A stretch of DNA of 6,765 nucleotides from an uncultured Clostridia bacterium (lineage in GTDB: Bacteria > Bacillota > Clostridia > Oscillospirales > Ruminococcaceae). The notes under the pieces were generated by a model. The model had not been told where the DNA came from. It did not search any database and worked only from the letters and a program-made list of their open reading frames with translations. The stretch spans positions 1 to 6,765 of the forward strand of contig CAMWVF010000057.1 in the NCBI GenBank assembly GCA_947177545.1, in the 5' to 3' direction. The position numbers were made by a program, and so were the translations under genes. Shown one piece after another: positions 1-5,563 of the stretch; within the stretch, counting starts at the first letter, position 1; every line of letters starts with the position of its first letter.

Positions 1-266
1 AAGAGACATACCTTATCGGAGACGTTCTTGTATACAGCGACGACAGCGTTATCACGGCGGAAATTTTCCCATTTGCTGAGGCTGCAAAGGCTCTCTCCGC
101 GGAGGAGCTGGAAAAGAAGATCCTTGAAGCTGTCGACGGCGTGAACAAGACGGTTTCCTCCGCAAAGGCTGTAAGACGGGTTCTTCTGAGAGACGCGGAA
201 TTTGAGAAAACAACGTCCAAAAAAATTAAAAGAAATCAGCCCAGACTTGGCAAACGTATCAGATAA
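1..266 (+). CDS. AMP-binding acyl-CoA synthetase, C-terminal fragment (5' end outside window)
   Basis: Only the last 87 codons are present; the frame starts at base 3 and the stop TAA is at 264-266. The residues match the small C-terminal lid domain of the adenylate-forming (ANL) superfamily, which activates fatty or other carboxylic acids to acyl-AMP and then acyl-CoA in the cytoplasm. Visible support: a GDVLVYSDD segment near the start, a helix rich in E and K (AEELEKKILEAV), then VRRVLLRDAEFEKTTSKKIKRN near the end, split here as VRRVLLRDAEF and EKTTSKKIKRN. The latter is the A10-type motif, whose lysine before I-K-R is the adenylation lysine. The usual glycine of the GKIKR form is replaced by lysine, so the motif reads KKIKR. 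The basic tail (RLGKRIR) ends the protein. Substrate cannot be told from this fragment. It lies 12 bases upstream of an SCP2-like gene, which favours a lipid-type substrate (inference). Confidence 0.8.
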   Translation, partial: ETYLIGDVLVYSDDSVITAEIFPFAEAAKALSAEELEKKILEAVDGVNKTVSSAKAVRRVLLRDAEFEKTTSKKIKRNQPRLGKRIR

Positions 267-278
267 AGGAGAAATATT

Positions 279-650
279 ATGACTTACGAAGAAATTTTTG
301 AAAAATCCAAAAAGCTTATTTTGAAAAACGATGCAAGCGGAATTGATGGACATCTTGCAGTACAGGTGGACATCACAGGCGAGGGTGAGGGCGCTTTTTA
401 CATTGAGCTTAACGACGGCAAGCTGGCTGTTGAACCTTACGAATATTACGACCGGGACTGCAAGCTTATCATTTCCGGGGAGGATTTTCTGAGCGTCTGC
501 GACGGCTCTCTTGACGCGGTTAAAGCCTTTACGAACGGCAAGCTGAAGGTCGAGGGGGACATTGACAAGGCGCTGCAGGTATCCGAAATTTTTAATAAAG
601 TCAAGGCGGAGAACGCTCCGCGGCGAAAGACTGCCTCCAAGGATAAATAA
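279..650 (+). CDS. SCP2 sterol-binding domain protein (small lipid carrier)
   Basis: This 123-residue cytosolic protein consists of one SCP2-like domain. The family forms a hydrophobic tunnel that binds fatty acyl chains, acyl-CoA or sterols; in anaerobic Bacillota the ligand is generally unknown. The sequence shows an N-terminal helix (residues 3-16), strands around 25-31 (HLAVQVD), 38-52 (GAFYIELNDGKLAVE) and 61-67, then the family signature of a helix followed by G-K-L-K-V-x-G-D (87-94) and a last helix to about 108. The C-terminal 12 or so residues are a basic Lys/Arg tail, probably disordered. The start ATG has an AAAGGAG site at 266-272, 6 bases upstream. The gene follows the acyl-CoA synthetase fragment by 12 bases, so the two are very likely co-transcribed, and the protein may hold or present acyl substrates to the enzyme (inference). 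Confidence in the fold is high; the physiological role is open. Confidence 0.85.
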   Translation: MTYEEIFEKSKKLILKNDASGIDGHLAVQVDITGEGEGAFYIELNDGKLAVEPYEYYDRDCKLIISGEDFLSVCDGSLDAVKAFTNGKLKVEGDIDKALQVSEIFNKVKAENAPRRKTASKDK

Positions 651-672
651 TATAAAAATCAACTGTTATCAG

Positions 673-688
673 CCCCGTGACAGCGGGG
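673..688. other. Small GC hairpin downstream of the SCP2 gene
   Basis: CCCCG (673-677) pairs with CGGGG (684-688) across a 6-base loop, with weak outer pairing CTGT/ACAG (663-666 with 693-696). No T-tract follows. It sits between the SCP2 stop and the stronger hairpin at 711-731 and may simply protect the mRNA 3' end. Function is unknown. Confidence 0.35.
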
Positions 689-710
689 AAATACAGCTGT
701 AAAGCAAGCA

Positions 711-737
711 GGGCAGACGTAAGGTCTGCCCTTGTTT
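711..737 (+). terminator. Probable Rho-independent terminator of the SCP2 operon
   Basis: GGGCAGAC (711-718) and GTCTGCCC (724-731) form a perfect 8-bp GC-rich stem with a 5-base loop, followed by the moderately T-rich TTGTTTAC. Outer pairing can extend it through CAA/TTG (705-707 with 732-734) and GTAAA/TTTAC (699-703 with 735-739), with small bulges. It lies 60 bases after the SCP2 stop codon. The tail is a weak T-tract, so efficiency is uncertain. Confidence 0.6.
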
Positions 738-781
738 ACTGCTTTGCCGAATAAAATATTCCAAAAAAATTTCCTCACATA

Positions 782-829
782 TTTTGCTCGCGTTCGGTAA
801 AAATATTTTTGTGACCGAAAGTGAGAAAA
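782..829. repeat. Long imperfect inverted repeat / RNA hairpin ahead of the 63-residue gene
   Basis: The arms pair as TTTT (782-785) with AAAA (826-829), CTCGC (787-791) with GTGAG (821-825, one G-T wobble), and TTCGGT (793-798) with ACCGAA (814-819), interrupted only by single-base bulges or mismatches (G786; G792 against A820). The centre, 799-810, is a 12-base AT palindrome that can extend the stem, leaving GTG (811-813) as a bulge. The right arm ends 7 bases before the AAAGGAG ribosome binding site at 837-843. There is no T-tract on the plus-strand side, so this is not a normal terminator. It could be a 5' leader structure or a protein-binding dyad. A competing CTCAC arm lies at 774-778. 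Confidence 0.55.
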
Positions 830-853
830 GCATATCAAAGGAGTTAATAAGGT

Positions 854-1045
854 ATGAATATCGGTAAACTGGTGATAAAGGAAATAGACAGCCGAATTGA
901 ACGGCTCAACAAACATTACTCCGACGAAAAGGATACGGACGGGAATCCTTACGGCGAAATGCTTGCGGCGGAAGCTAAGCTTCTTAACTCGGCTCTTGCA
1001 AACGAGCTGAGAAGCCTCAAGGAATTTGTAAAGGAAAACAGCTGA
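854..1045 (+). CDS. Small hypothetical helical protein, 63 residues
   Basis: I do not recognise this protein. It is likely real: an AAAGGAG site (837-843) lies 10 bases before the ATG, the reading frame ends at 1043-1045, and a strong terminator begins 10 bases later, so it fills a complete small transcription unit. It has 63 residues, is highly charged and hydrophilic, and has no signal peptide, membrane segment or cysteine. The pattern suggests two helices (about 2-22, IGKLVIKEIDSRIERLNKHY, and 34-60, covering GEMLAAEAKLLNSALANELR and onward) joined by an Asp/Gly/Asn/Pro turn near residues 26-32 (EKDTDGNPYG). This would be a helical hairpin that might dimerise or bind a partner. It is flanked upstream by the 782-829 hairpin and downstream by the divergently regulated marR-MATE unit, with no evidence of co-transcription with either neighbour. 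Function is unknown. Confidence 0.7.
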   Translation: MNIGKLVIKEIDSRIERLNKHYSDEKDTDGNPYGEMLAAEAKLLNSALANELRSLKEFVKENS

Positions 1046-1054
1046 CCCGACGGT

Positions 1055-1091
1055 AATTTGCCTGTACTTTTTGTACAGGCAAATTTTTTTT
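1055..1091 (+). terminator. Strong Rho-independent terminator after the 63-residue gene
   Basis: AATTTGCCTGTAC (1055-1067) and GTACAGGCAAATT (1073-1085) form a perfect 13-bp stem around a TTTTT loop, and the T-run continues to 1091. It closes the small gene and insulates the marR promoter, whose -35 box starts 11 bases further on. Confidence 0.93.
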
Positions 1092-1101
1092 GAAAAAGGT
1101 C

Positions 1102-1130
1102 TTGACAAAAGTCCGAAATCGGATTATAAT
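1102..1130 (+). promoter_or_regulatory. Consensus sigma-A promoter of the marR-MATE operon
   Basis: The boxes are TTGACA at 1102-1107 and TATAAT at 1125-1130, both perfect, with an optimal 17-base spacer. The expected start of transcription is about 1137-1138, leaving a leader of about 40 bases before the ATG at 1177. So strong a promoter for an efflux pump implies that it is normally held off. Two dyads, one in the spacer and one over the start site, are well placed to do this. Confidence 0.93.
1110..1123. promoter_or_regulatory. Putative MarR operator 1, in the promoter spacer
   Basis: TCCGA (1112-1116) and TCGGA (1119-1123) form a perfect 5-bp inverted repeat with a 2-base gap, lying between the -35 and -10 boxes. 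With the preceding AG it gives AGTCCG-N3-TCGGA, the same string as in the second dyad. A repressor dimer bound here would block RNA polymerase. Assignment to the MarR protein is inferred from position and shared sequence. Confidence 0.75.
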
Positions 1131-1131
1131 G

Positions 1132-1155
1132 ATATAGTCCGCTGTCGGACTATAT
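1132..1155. promoter_or_regulatory. Putative MarR operator 2, over the transcription start
   Basis: ATATAGTCCG (1132-1141) and CGGACTATAT (1146-1155) form a perfect 10-bp inverted repeat with a 4-base gap, just downstream of the -10 box and covering the expected +1. It contains AGTCCG-N3-TCGGA at 1136-1149, exactly 26 bp from the same string in operator 1. As RNA it would also form a hairpin near the 5' end, but with no T-tract it is not a terminator. Its better symmetry suggests it is the higher-affinity site (inference). Confidence 0.82.
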
Positions 1156-1176
1156 TTGCAGTACGGAGGAAATGCT

Positions 1177-1623
1177 ATGGAAAAAAATAACGCAGGGAAA
1201 AAGCTTTGGGAATACAATACAATTTTTAAGGAAAACGACGAAATATACCGCAATGCCGCAAGCGATCTGGGGCTTTCCGACTGCACGATGTGGATACTTT
1301 ACGCTCTGCGGGCGGACGGTACAGTCACTCAAAAGGACATCTGCGGGGCTATTTATTATCCCAAGCAGACGGTTAATTCCGCTTTGAAAAAGCTTGAAAG
1401 CGACGGGTGTATAGTACTGTCCGAAATGGAGGACAGGCGAAGCAAGCAGATAAGTCTTACCCCAAAGGGTGTAAAGCTTTCTGAAAAGACCGCCGACAGG
1501 GTGATCGAAGCGGAGCTTGCAGCTTTGTCGGGACTTACCGACGCCGAATGGGAAACCTTTATCGGAATTTTCAGAAAATACACTAAGCTTCTGAAAAATA
1601 ATATGCAGTTTCACAGTCAATAA
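1177..1623 (+). CDS. MarR-family transcriptional repressor
   Basis: This 148-residue cytoplasmic DNA-binding protein has the usual MarR length and winged-helix layout: N-terminal dimerisation helix (about 8-30), DNA-binding core (about 33-100) and C-terminal dimer helices (about 101-143). The recognition helix is near 62-77 (PKQTVNSALKKLESDG). The wing follows, with the family's D-x-R-S-K-like hallmark as EDRRSKQISLTPKG (85-98). I chose ATG 1177 because GGAGG (1165-1169) lies 7 bases before it; the in-frame TTG at 1156 lies inside the operator and has no binding site. The gene leads an operon with a MATE pump 14 bases downstream. Two dyads overlap its own promoter, so it very likely represses itself and the pump and is released by the pump's substrates or a metabolic phenolic ligand, as for MepR or MarR. 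Ligand identity is unknown. There are only one or two cysteines (C36, C57), so redox sensing of the OhrR type is possible but not indicated. Confidence 0.92.
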   Translation: MEKNNAGKKLWEYNTIFKENDEIYRNAASDLGLSDCTMWILYALRADGTVTQKDICGAIYYPKQTVNSALKKLESDGCIVLSEMEDRRSKQISLTPKGVKLSEKTADRVIEAELAALSGLTDAEWETFIGIFRKYTKLLKNNMQFHSQ

Positions 1624-1637
1624 CAAGGAGAATTTTT

Positions 1638-2972
1638 ATGCAAAAGATACAGCTTTCAGACCATTTTACTTATAAAAAATTATTTCTTTTCTGCCTGCCG
1701 TCGATAATTATGATGGTTTTTACGTCGATCTACGGCGTTGTGGACGGCTTTTTTATCTCCAACGTTGTGGGGAAAGTCCCCTTTGCGGCAGTAAATATAA
1801 TCTTTCCGTTTATTATGATAGTCAACAGTTTTGGCTTTATGATAGGTACCGGCGGCAGCGCGCTTGTGGCAAAGACCTTAGGGGAAAACGACCCGAAAAA
1901 CGCCAACAGATATTTTACTATGATGATAAAGCTGACGATAATTATGGGTATAACCGTTTCCACCGTAAGCATTATTTTTCTAAAGCCTATATCGTACCTG
2001 CTGGGCGCGACTGACGACATGATAGACTATTGCGTGATATACGGCAGAACCACTCTTGTTTTTAACACATTTTTTATGCTCCAGAACACCTTTCAGACTT
2101 TTCTTGCAACCGCCGAAAAGGCAAAGCTGGGACTTTTTATCACCGTTGCGGCGGGGGTAACAAACATGGTGTTGGACTGGCTCCTTATCGCCGTGTTTAA
2201 ATGGGAGGTTTTCGGCGCGGCTCTTGCAACTGGACTGAGCGGCTTTGTGGGAGGCTTCCTGCCGTTCATATATTTTATCCGACCGAACACAAGCCTGCTG
2301 CGGCTCGTCAGAACAAAAATACAGGGGAACGTCCTTTTAAAAGCCTGCGTAAACGGTTCGTCGGAACTTATGTCCAACATCTCTGGCTCGCTGGTGAGTA
2401 TGCTGTACAACTTTCAGCTTATGAAATATTCGGGAGAAAACGGCGTTGCGGCATACGGTGTTTTGATGTATGTCCAGATTATATTTTTAGCGGTTTTTAT
2501 CGGCTACACTATCGGTACAGCACCGGTTGTGGGGTACCATTACGGCGCGGCGCACCACGACGAATTAAAAAGTCTGCTGAAAAAAAGCTTTATTATCATG
2601 GGTGCGGCAGGTATAGCCATGCTGGCTGCATCCCAACTTCTTGCAGAGCCGCTTGGAAAAATTTTCGTTGGTTATGACAAAGAGCTTTTGGACCTTACAG
2701 TATCTGCGCTTAAAATTTTTGCGGTGGCGTTTATTTTTTCGGGGTACAACATTTTCACATCGTCATTCTTCACGGCTCTTAATAACGGCGGTGTCTCGGC
2801 GGCGATATCTTTTATGAGGACGCTGATTTTTCAGATGCTTGCAGTACTTATACTCCCCATTCTTTTTGGATTTGAGGGAATCTGGTGGGCTGTTGCTGTC
2901 GCGGAGCTTGCAGCGTTTATTTTGTCGTTGATTTTTCTTTTTGCGAAAAAGGAGAAATATCATTATATGTAA
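1638..2972 (+). CDS. MATE-family multidrug efflux transporter (MepA-like)
   Basis: This 444-residue inner-membrane antiporter, of typical MATE length, exports cationic drugs or metabolites using a Na+ or H+ gradient. Hydropathy read by eye gives 12 membrane helices at about 14-34, 48-68, 95-115, 133-153, 165-185, 191-213, 240-262, 271-292, 317-337, 357-377, 390-411 and 415-436, in two six-helix halves joined by a basic loop (215-235). Family marks are VVDGFFIS in TM1, with Asp36 in the position of the ion-coupling aspartate known in NorM and related pumps, the GTGGSALVAKTLGE stretch (70-83), and Glu243 at the start of TM7, which resembles the conserved glutamate of NorM. The ATG has AAGGAG (1625-1630) 7 bases upstream. 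It follows the marR gene by 14 bases in one operon, so expression should rise when the repressor is released. Closest in architecture to MepA of the mepRA locus; the substrate range cannot be read from sequence. Confidence 0.93.
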   Translation: MQKIQLSDHFTYKKLFLFCLPSIIMMVFTSIYGVVDGFFISNVVGKVPFAAVNIIFPFIMIVNSFGFMIGTGGSALVAKTLGENDPKNANRYFTMMIKLTIIMGITVSTVSIIFLKPISYLLGATDDMIDYCVIYGRTTLVFNTFFMLQNTFQTFLATAEKAKLGLFITVAAGVTNMVLDWLLIAVFKWEVFGAALATGLSGFVGGFLPFIYFIRPNTSLLRLVRTKIQGNVLLKACVNGSSELMSNISGSLVSMLYNFQLMKYSGENGVAAYGVLMYVQIIFLAVFIGYTIGTAPVVGYHYGAAHHDELKSLLKKSFIIMGAAGIAMLAASQLLAEPLGKIFVGYDKELLDLTVSALKIFAVAFIFSGYNIFTSSFFTALNNGGVSAAISFMRTLIFQMLAVLILPILFGFEGIWWAVAVAELAAFILSLIFLFAKKEKYHYM

Positions 2973-3059
2973 GAACCTTAAATTTACCGATCCCTTGATA
3001 GGTACCGCACAGAGTATGCCAATTTTAATATTTATAGCAAACCTAAAAATAACGTCTTG

Positions 3060-3089
3060 TTGCATGGGAAGGAAACCCGTCCCATGCAA
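3060..3089. terminator. Perfect hairpin after the MATE gene, possible terminator
   Basis: TTGCATGGGA (3060-3069) and TCCCATGCAA (3080-3089) form a perfect 10-bp stem with a 10-base loop; GG/CC pairing inside the loop is possible. The T-run (3097-3101) comes only after seven A/T bases, so termination efficiency is doubtful. It is the only stem found in the 2973-3118 gap and is 88 bases after the MATE stop. Either a weak terminator of the marR-MATE operon or a dyad upstream of the recQ promoter. Confidence 0.5.
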
Positions 3090-3118
3090 ATTAAAATTTT
3101 TCGTCGGAATGCAGTCGG

Positions 3119-3147
3119 TTGACAAGAAAAAATGGAAATGTTATAAT
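3119..3147 (+). promoter_or_regulatory. Consensus sigma-A promoter of recQ
   Basis: TTGACA (3119-3124) and TATAAT (3142-3147) are both perfect, with a 17-base spacer. A TG at 3139-3140, one base before the -10 box, adds an extended -10 element. Transcription should start near 3154. This shows recQ is not simply read through from the MATE gene, and it excludes translation starts upstream of about 3154. Confidence 0.9.
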
Positions 3148-3189
3148 ATAGTAAAAACAATTTCTACCGATTGTGAGATGATAATTCAT

Positions 3190-5502
3190 ATGAACTGCTG
3201 CGATGTTTTGCAGAAGTATTTCGGCTATTCCTCTTTCCGTCTCGGGCAAAAGGAGATCACCGACAGCATTCTCTCGGGAAGAGACACCCTCGGGGTCATG
3301 CCCACGGGAGCGGGAAAATCTATATGTTACCAAGTTCCCGCGCTTTTGCGAGAGGGCATTTCCATTGTAATTTCGCCGCTTATATCCCTTATGCAGGATC
3401 AGGTCACGTTCCTTGTCCAGTCGGGGATAAAGGCGGCTTACATAAACAGCAGCCTTACCCAAAGCCAGTTGGACGCTGTTATACGAAACGCTGCGGAGGG
3501 TGCATACAAGCTGATATACGTCGCTCCCGAGCGGCTTGAAAACGGCGCGTTTTTAAGCTTTGCGGAAAATGCCGATATCCCCATGATAACGGTGGACGAA
3601 GCCCACTGTATCTCTCAATGGGGTCAGGATTTTCGTCCAAGCTATATGAATATACCCCGCTTTATCGAAAGACTTCCCCGCCGTCCCGTGGTGACGGCTT
3701 TTACTGCGACTGCGACCGATCAGGTCAGGCAGGACATAGTAAGACTTCTGGAAATGAACGACCCGTTTACTTTGGTCACGGGCTTTGACAGGAAAAATCT
3801 TTATTTTGAAGTACGCACTCCCGCGGACAGGTACGCAGCTTTGAGCCGGCTTGTGAAAAAATACGGCGATGAGGGACGAAGCGGTATTGTGTACTGCTCC
3901 ACAAGAAAAAACGTTGAAAAAATTGCGGAAAGGCTTGCGGGGGAGGGCTTTGCGGTAACGTCCTACCACGGCGGAATGGACGAGACCGAACGTTTTGAAA
4001 ATCAGGAGGACTTTATTTACGACAGAAAAAACGTGATGATAGCCACAAACGCTTTTGGAATGGGTATCGACAAATCCAATGTGTCATACGTTATACACTT
4101 CAATATGCCCAAGGACGTTGAAAGCTACTATCAGGAGGCGGGGCGCGCGGGACGTGACGGTTCCCCCGCGGACTGTATCCTGCTTTACAGCGGGGCGGAT
4201 ATACATACGGCGCAGTTCCTTATCAACAAAAGCTATGAGCAGTCGGAGCTTTCTCCGGAGGAGGCGGAAGTACTGCGGAGCCGCGATATGAAGCGGCTTA
4301 AAGATATGATAGCCTACTGTACGGGGGCGGAGTGCCTGCGAAGTTATATTTTAAGATATTTCGGGGAGAATTCCTCGGGGGAATGCGGGAATTGCTCTTG
4401 GTGCTGCTCCGACGAGCCTTATGAGGATATTACCGTGGACTCCCAGAAGATAATGTCCTGTATTATCCGCTCGGGGCAGAGGTACGGGGTGAAAATGGTC
4501 TGCGATATGCTGCGGGGCAGTGAAACCGAGAAGATAACCTTTGCGGGACTTGACAAGCTGTCTACTTATGGCATTATGAGGGACGTTTCCGAAAAACGCA
4601 TACGAAATATAATAGACAGACTGATTTCGCAGGGGTACATTGAAAAGACCGAGGGCGAGTACCCTATACTGCGGGTAAAGCAGTCCGCAGCGGCTGTTTT
4701 AAAGGGTACGGAGAAAATTTCCGCAAGGCTGCCCAAGGAGGAAGAACCAAGGCGTAAGAAGCAGTCGGAAACGGCGGCGGTATCGTCCTTTAATGCAGAC
4801 CCCGCGCTGCTTGCGGCTTTAAAGGCTTTGCGGTCGAAGATAGCCTCCGAGCAGGGCGTTCCCGCATATGTTGTTTTTGCGGACTCTGCGCTGCTTGATA
4901 TGTGTGCAAAAAAGCCCCGTACGGACAGTGAGTTCCTTGACGTGTCGGGGGTGGGCGCGGTAAAGCTGGAAAGATACGGCGCGGATTTTATGAGCGTGAT
5001 AGCAGAGTATGTTTCGGGAAACACAGATAAAGCGTACGCTGAAGTTGTACCAGTCGAAGCGATAAAAAGCGGCAGAAGAAACAAGGAAGAAAGAGCGATG
5101 ATGTCCCGAATGAGGACGCCGGAGCAGGTCGATCAGGTGTTTTCCGTGCTGTCGGCGGCTGCGGACAAGCTTTACCCCGACAGCGAGCCGCTGACTGTTT
5201 CGGCTCTTACGGACAGGATGATCGCTGCGGCGGAAGTAATGGTGTCCTCCGCAGTGCTGAGAAGGAACGTAACAGGCTGGCTCAAGGACACAGGCTTTAT
5301 AAAAACGTACCCCGACGAAGAGGGGAAAAGCTGCACGGATATTACCTCAATATCTGAAAGTATCGGGATTTTCGCCGAGGACCGCACGTCCTCGGGAGGA
5401 GTGAAATACAAGCGAATACTTTACAAGCCGGAGGCGCAGCAGTTTATTATCGATAATCTTGCTTCCGTCAGAGAATATGCGGTTAAAGCCTTGTCCGAAT
5501 GA
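3190..5502 (+). CDS. recQ: ATP-dependent DNA helicase RecQ with extra C-terminal domain
   Basis: A 3'-5' DNA helicase acting in recombination and replication-fork repair. In the 770-residue reading: motif 0 FRLGQ (16-20), Walker A GVMPTGAGKS (35-44, Lys43), DEAH box (136-139) followed by the RecQ-specific loop ISQWGQDFRPSY, motif III TATAT (172-176), motif V ATNAFGMGIDK (285-295) and motif VI QEAGRAGRDG (315-324). The zinc module uses C382, C399, C402 and C405 (CGNCSWC). The winged-helix RQC domain is at about 413-510 (GQRYG...LSTYGI) and the HRDC domain at about 538-612. Residues 613-770 form an extra domain absent from the 609-residue E. coli protein. I chose ATG 3190 because MNCCDVLQKYFGY aligns with the usual family start; ATG 3178 in the same frame (four more residues) is possible. 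Neither has a good Shine-Dalgarno, only a weak GTGAG at 3173-3177. The frame stays open back to 2941, but the promoter at 3119-3147 makes that part untranslated. Monocistronic. Confidence 0.95.
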   Translation: MNCCDVLQKYFGYSSFRLGQKEITDSILSGRDTLGVMPTGAGKSICYQVPALLREGISIVISPLISLMQDQVTFLVQSGIKAAYINSSLTQSQLDAVIRNAAEGAYKLIYVAPERLENGAFLSFAENADIPMITVDEAHCISQWGQDFRPSYMNIPRFIERLPRRPVVTAFTATATDQVRQDIVRLLEMNDPFTLVTGFDRKNLYFEVRTPADRYAALSRLVKKYGDEGRSGIVYCSTRKNVEKIAERLAGEGFAVTSYHGGMDETERFENQEDFIYDRKNVMIATNAFGMGIDKSNVSYVIHFNMPKDVESYYQEAGRAGRDGSPADCILLYSGADIHTAQFLINKSYEQSELSPEEAEVLRSRDMKRLKDMIAYCTGAECLRSYILRYFGENSSGECGNCSWCCSDEPYEDITVDSQKIMSCIIRSGQRYGVKMVCDMLRGSETEKITFAGLDKLSTYGIMRDVSEKRIRNIIDRLISQGYIEKTEGEYPILRVKQSAAAVLKGTEKISARLPKEEEPRRKKQSETAAVSSFNADPALLAALKALRSKIASEQGVPAYVVFADSALLDMCAKKPRTDSEFLDVSGVGAVKLERYGADFMSVIAEYVSGNTDKAYAEVVPVEAIKSGRRNKEERAMMSRMRTPEQVDQVFSVLSAAADKLYPDSEPLTVSALTDRMIAAAEVMVSSAVLRRNVTGWLKDTGFIKTYPDEEGKSCTDITSISESIGIFAEDRTSSGGVKYKRILYKPEAQQFIIDNLASVREYAVKALSE

Positions 5503-5518
5503 GCGGCAAGGATATTTT

Positions 5519-5544
5519 ACGGGACGGTTATCCGTCCCGTTTTT
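5519..5544 (+). terminator. Rho-independent terminator of recQ
   Basis: ACGGGACGG (5519-5527) and CCGTCCCGT (5532-5540) form a perfect 9-bp GC-rich stem with a TTAT loop, followed by T-rich sequence to 5544. It starts 17 bases after the recQ stop. On the minus strand the same stem is followed by TAAAAT, with no T-run, so it probably serves recQ mainly. No separate terminator is seen for the convergent minus-strand gene. Confidence 0.92.
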
Positions 5545-5563
5545 CAGGGTGCGTTGACACACC

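Noticed and set aside
651..853. tRNA, riboswitch or known small RNA in the gap
   Set aside because: No cloverleaf, T-loop or recognised riboswitch core was seen; the hairpins are described separately instead.
659..1108. 149-codon minus-strand frame across the intergenic region and the small gene
   Set aside because: It runs through two plus-strand hairpins or terminators and the small gene, and shows no protein family signature.
1156..1176. TTG start for the MarR protein
   Set aside because: The codon abuts the operator dyad and has no ribosome binding site, whereas ATG 1177 has GGAGG at ideal distance.
1150..1626. 158-codon minus-strand frame opposite marR
   Set aside because: Exact shadow of a clear MarR gene.
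2941..3189. Upstream extension of the recQ reading frame, overlapping the end of the MATE gene
   Set aside because: It would add 83 residues without RecQ similarity, and the recQ promoter and hairpin lie inside it. Open by chance.
5548..5563. GGTG/CACC stem as a terminator for the spoIID-like gene
   Set aside because: Only 4 bp of pairing and no T-run on the minus strand.
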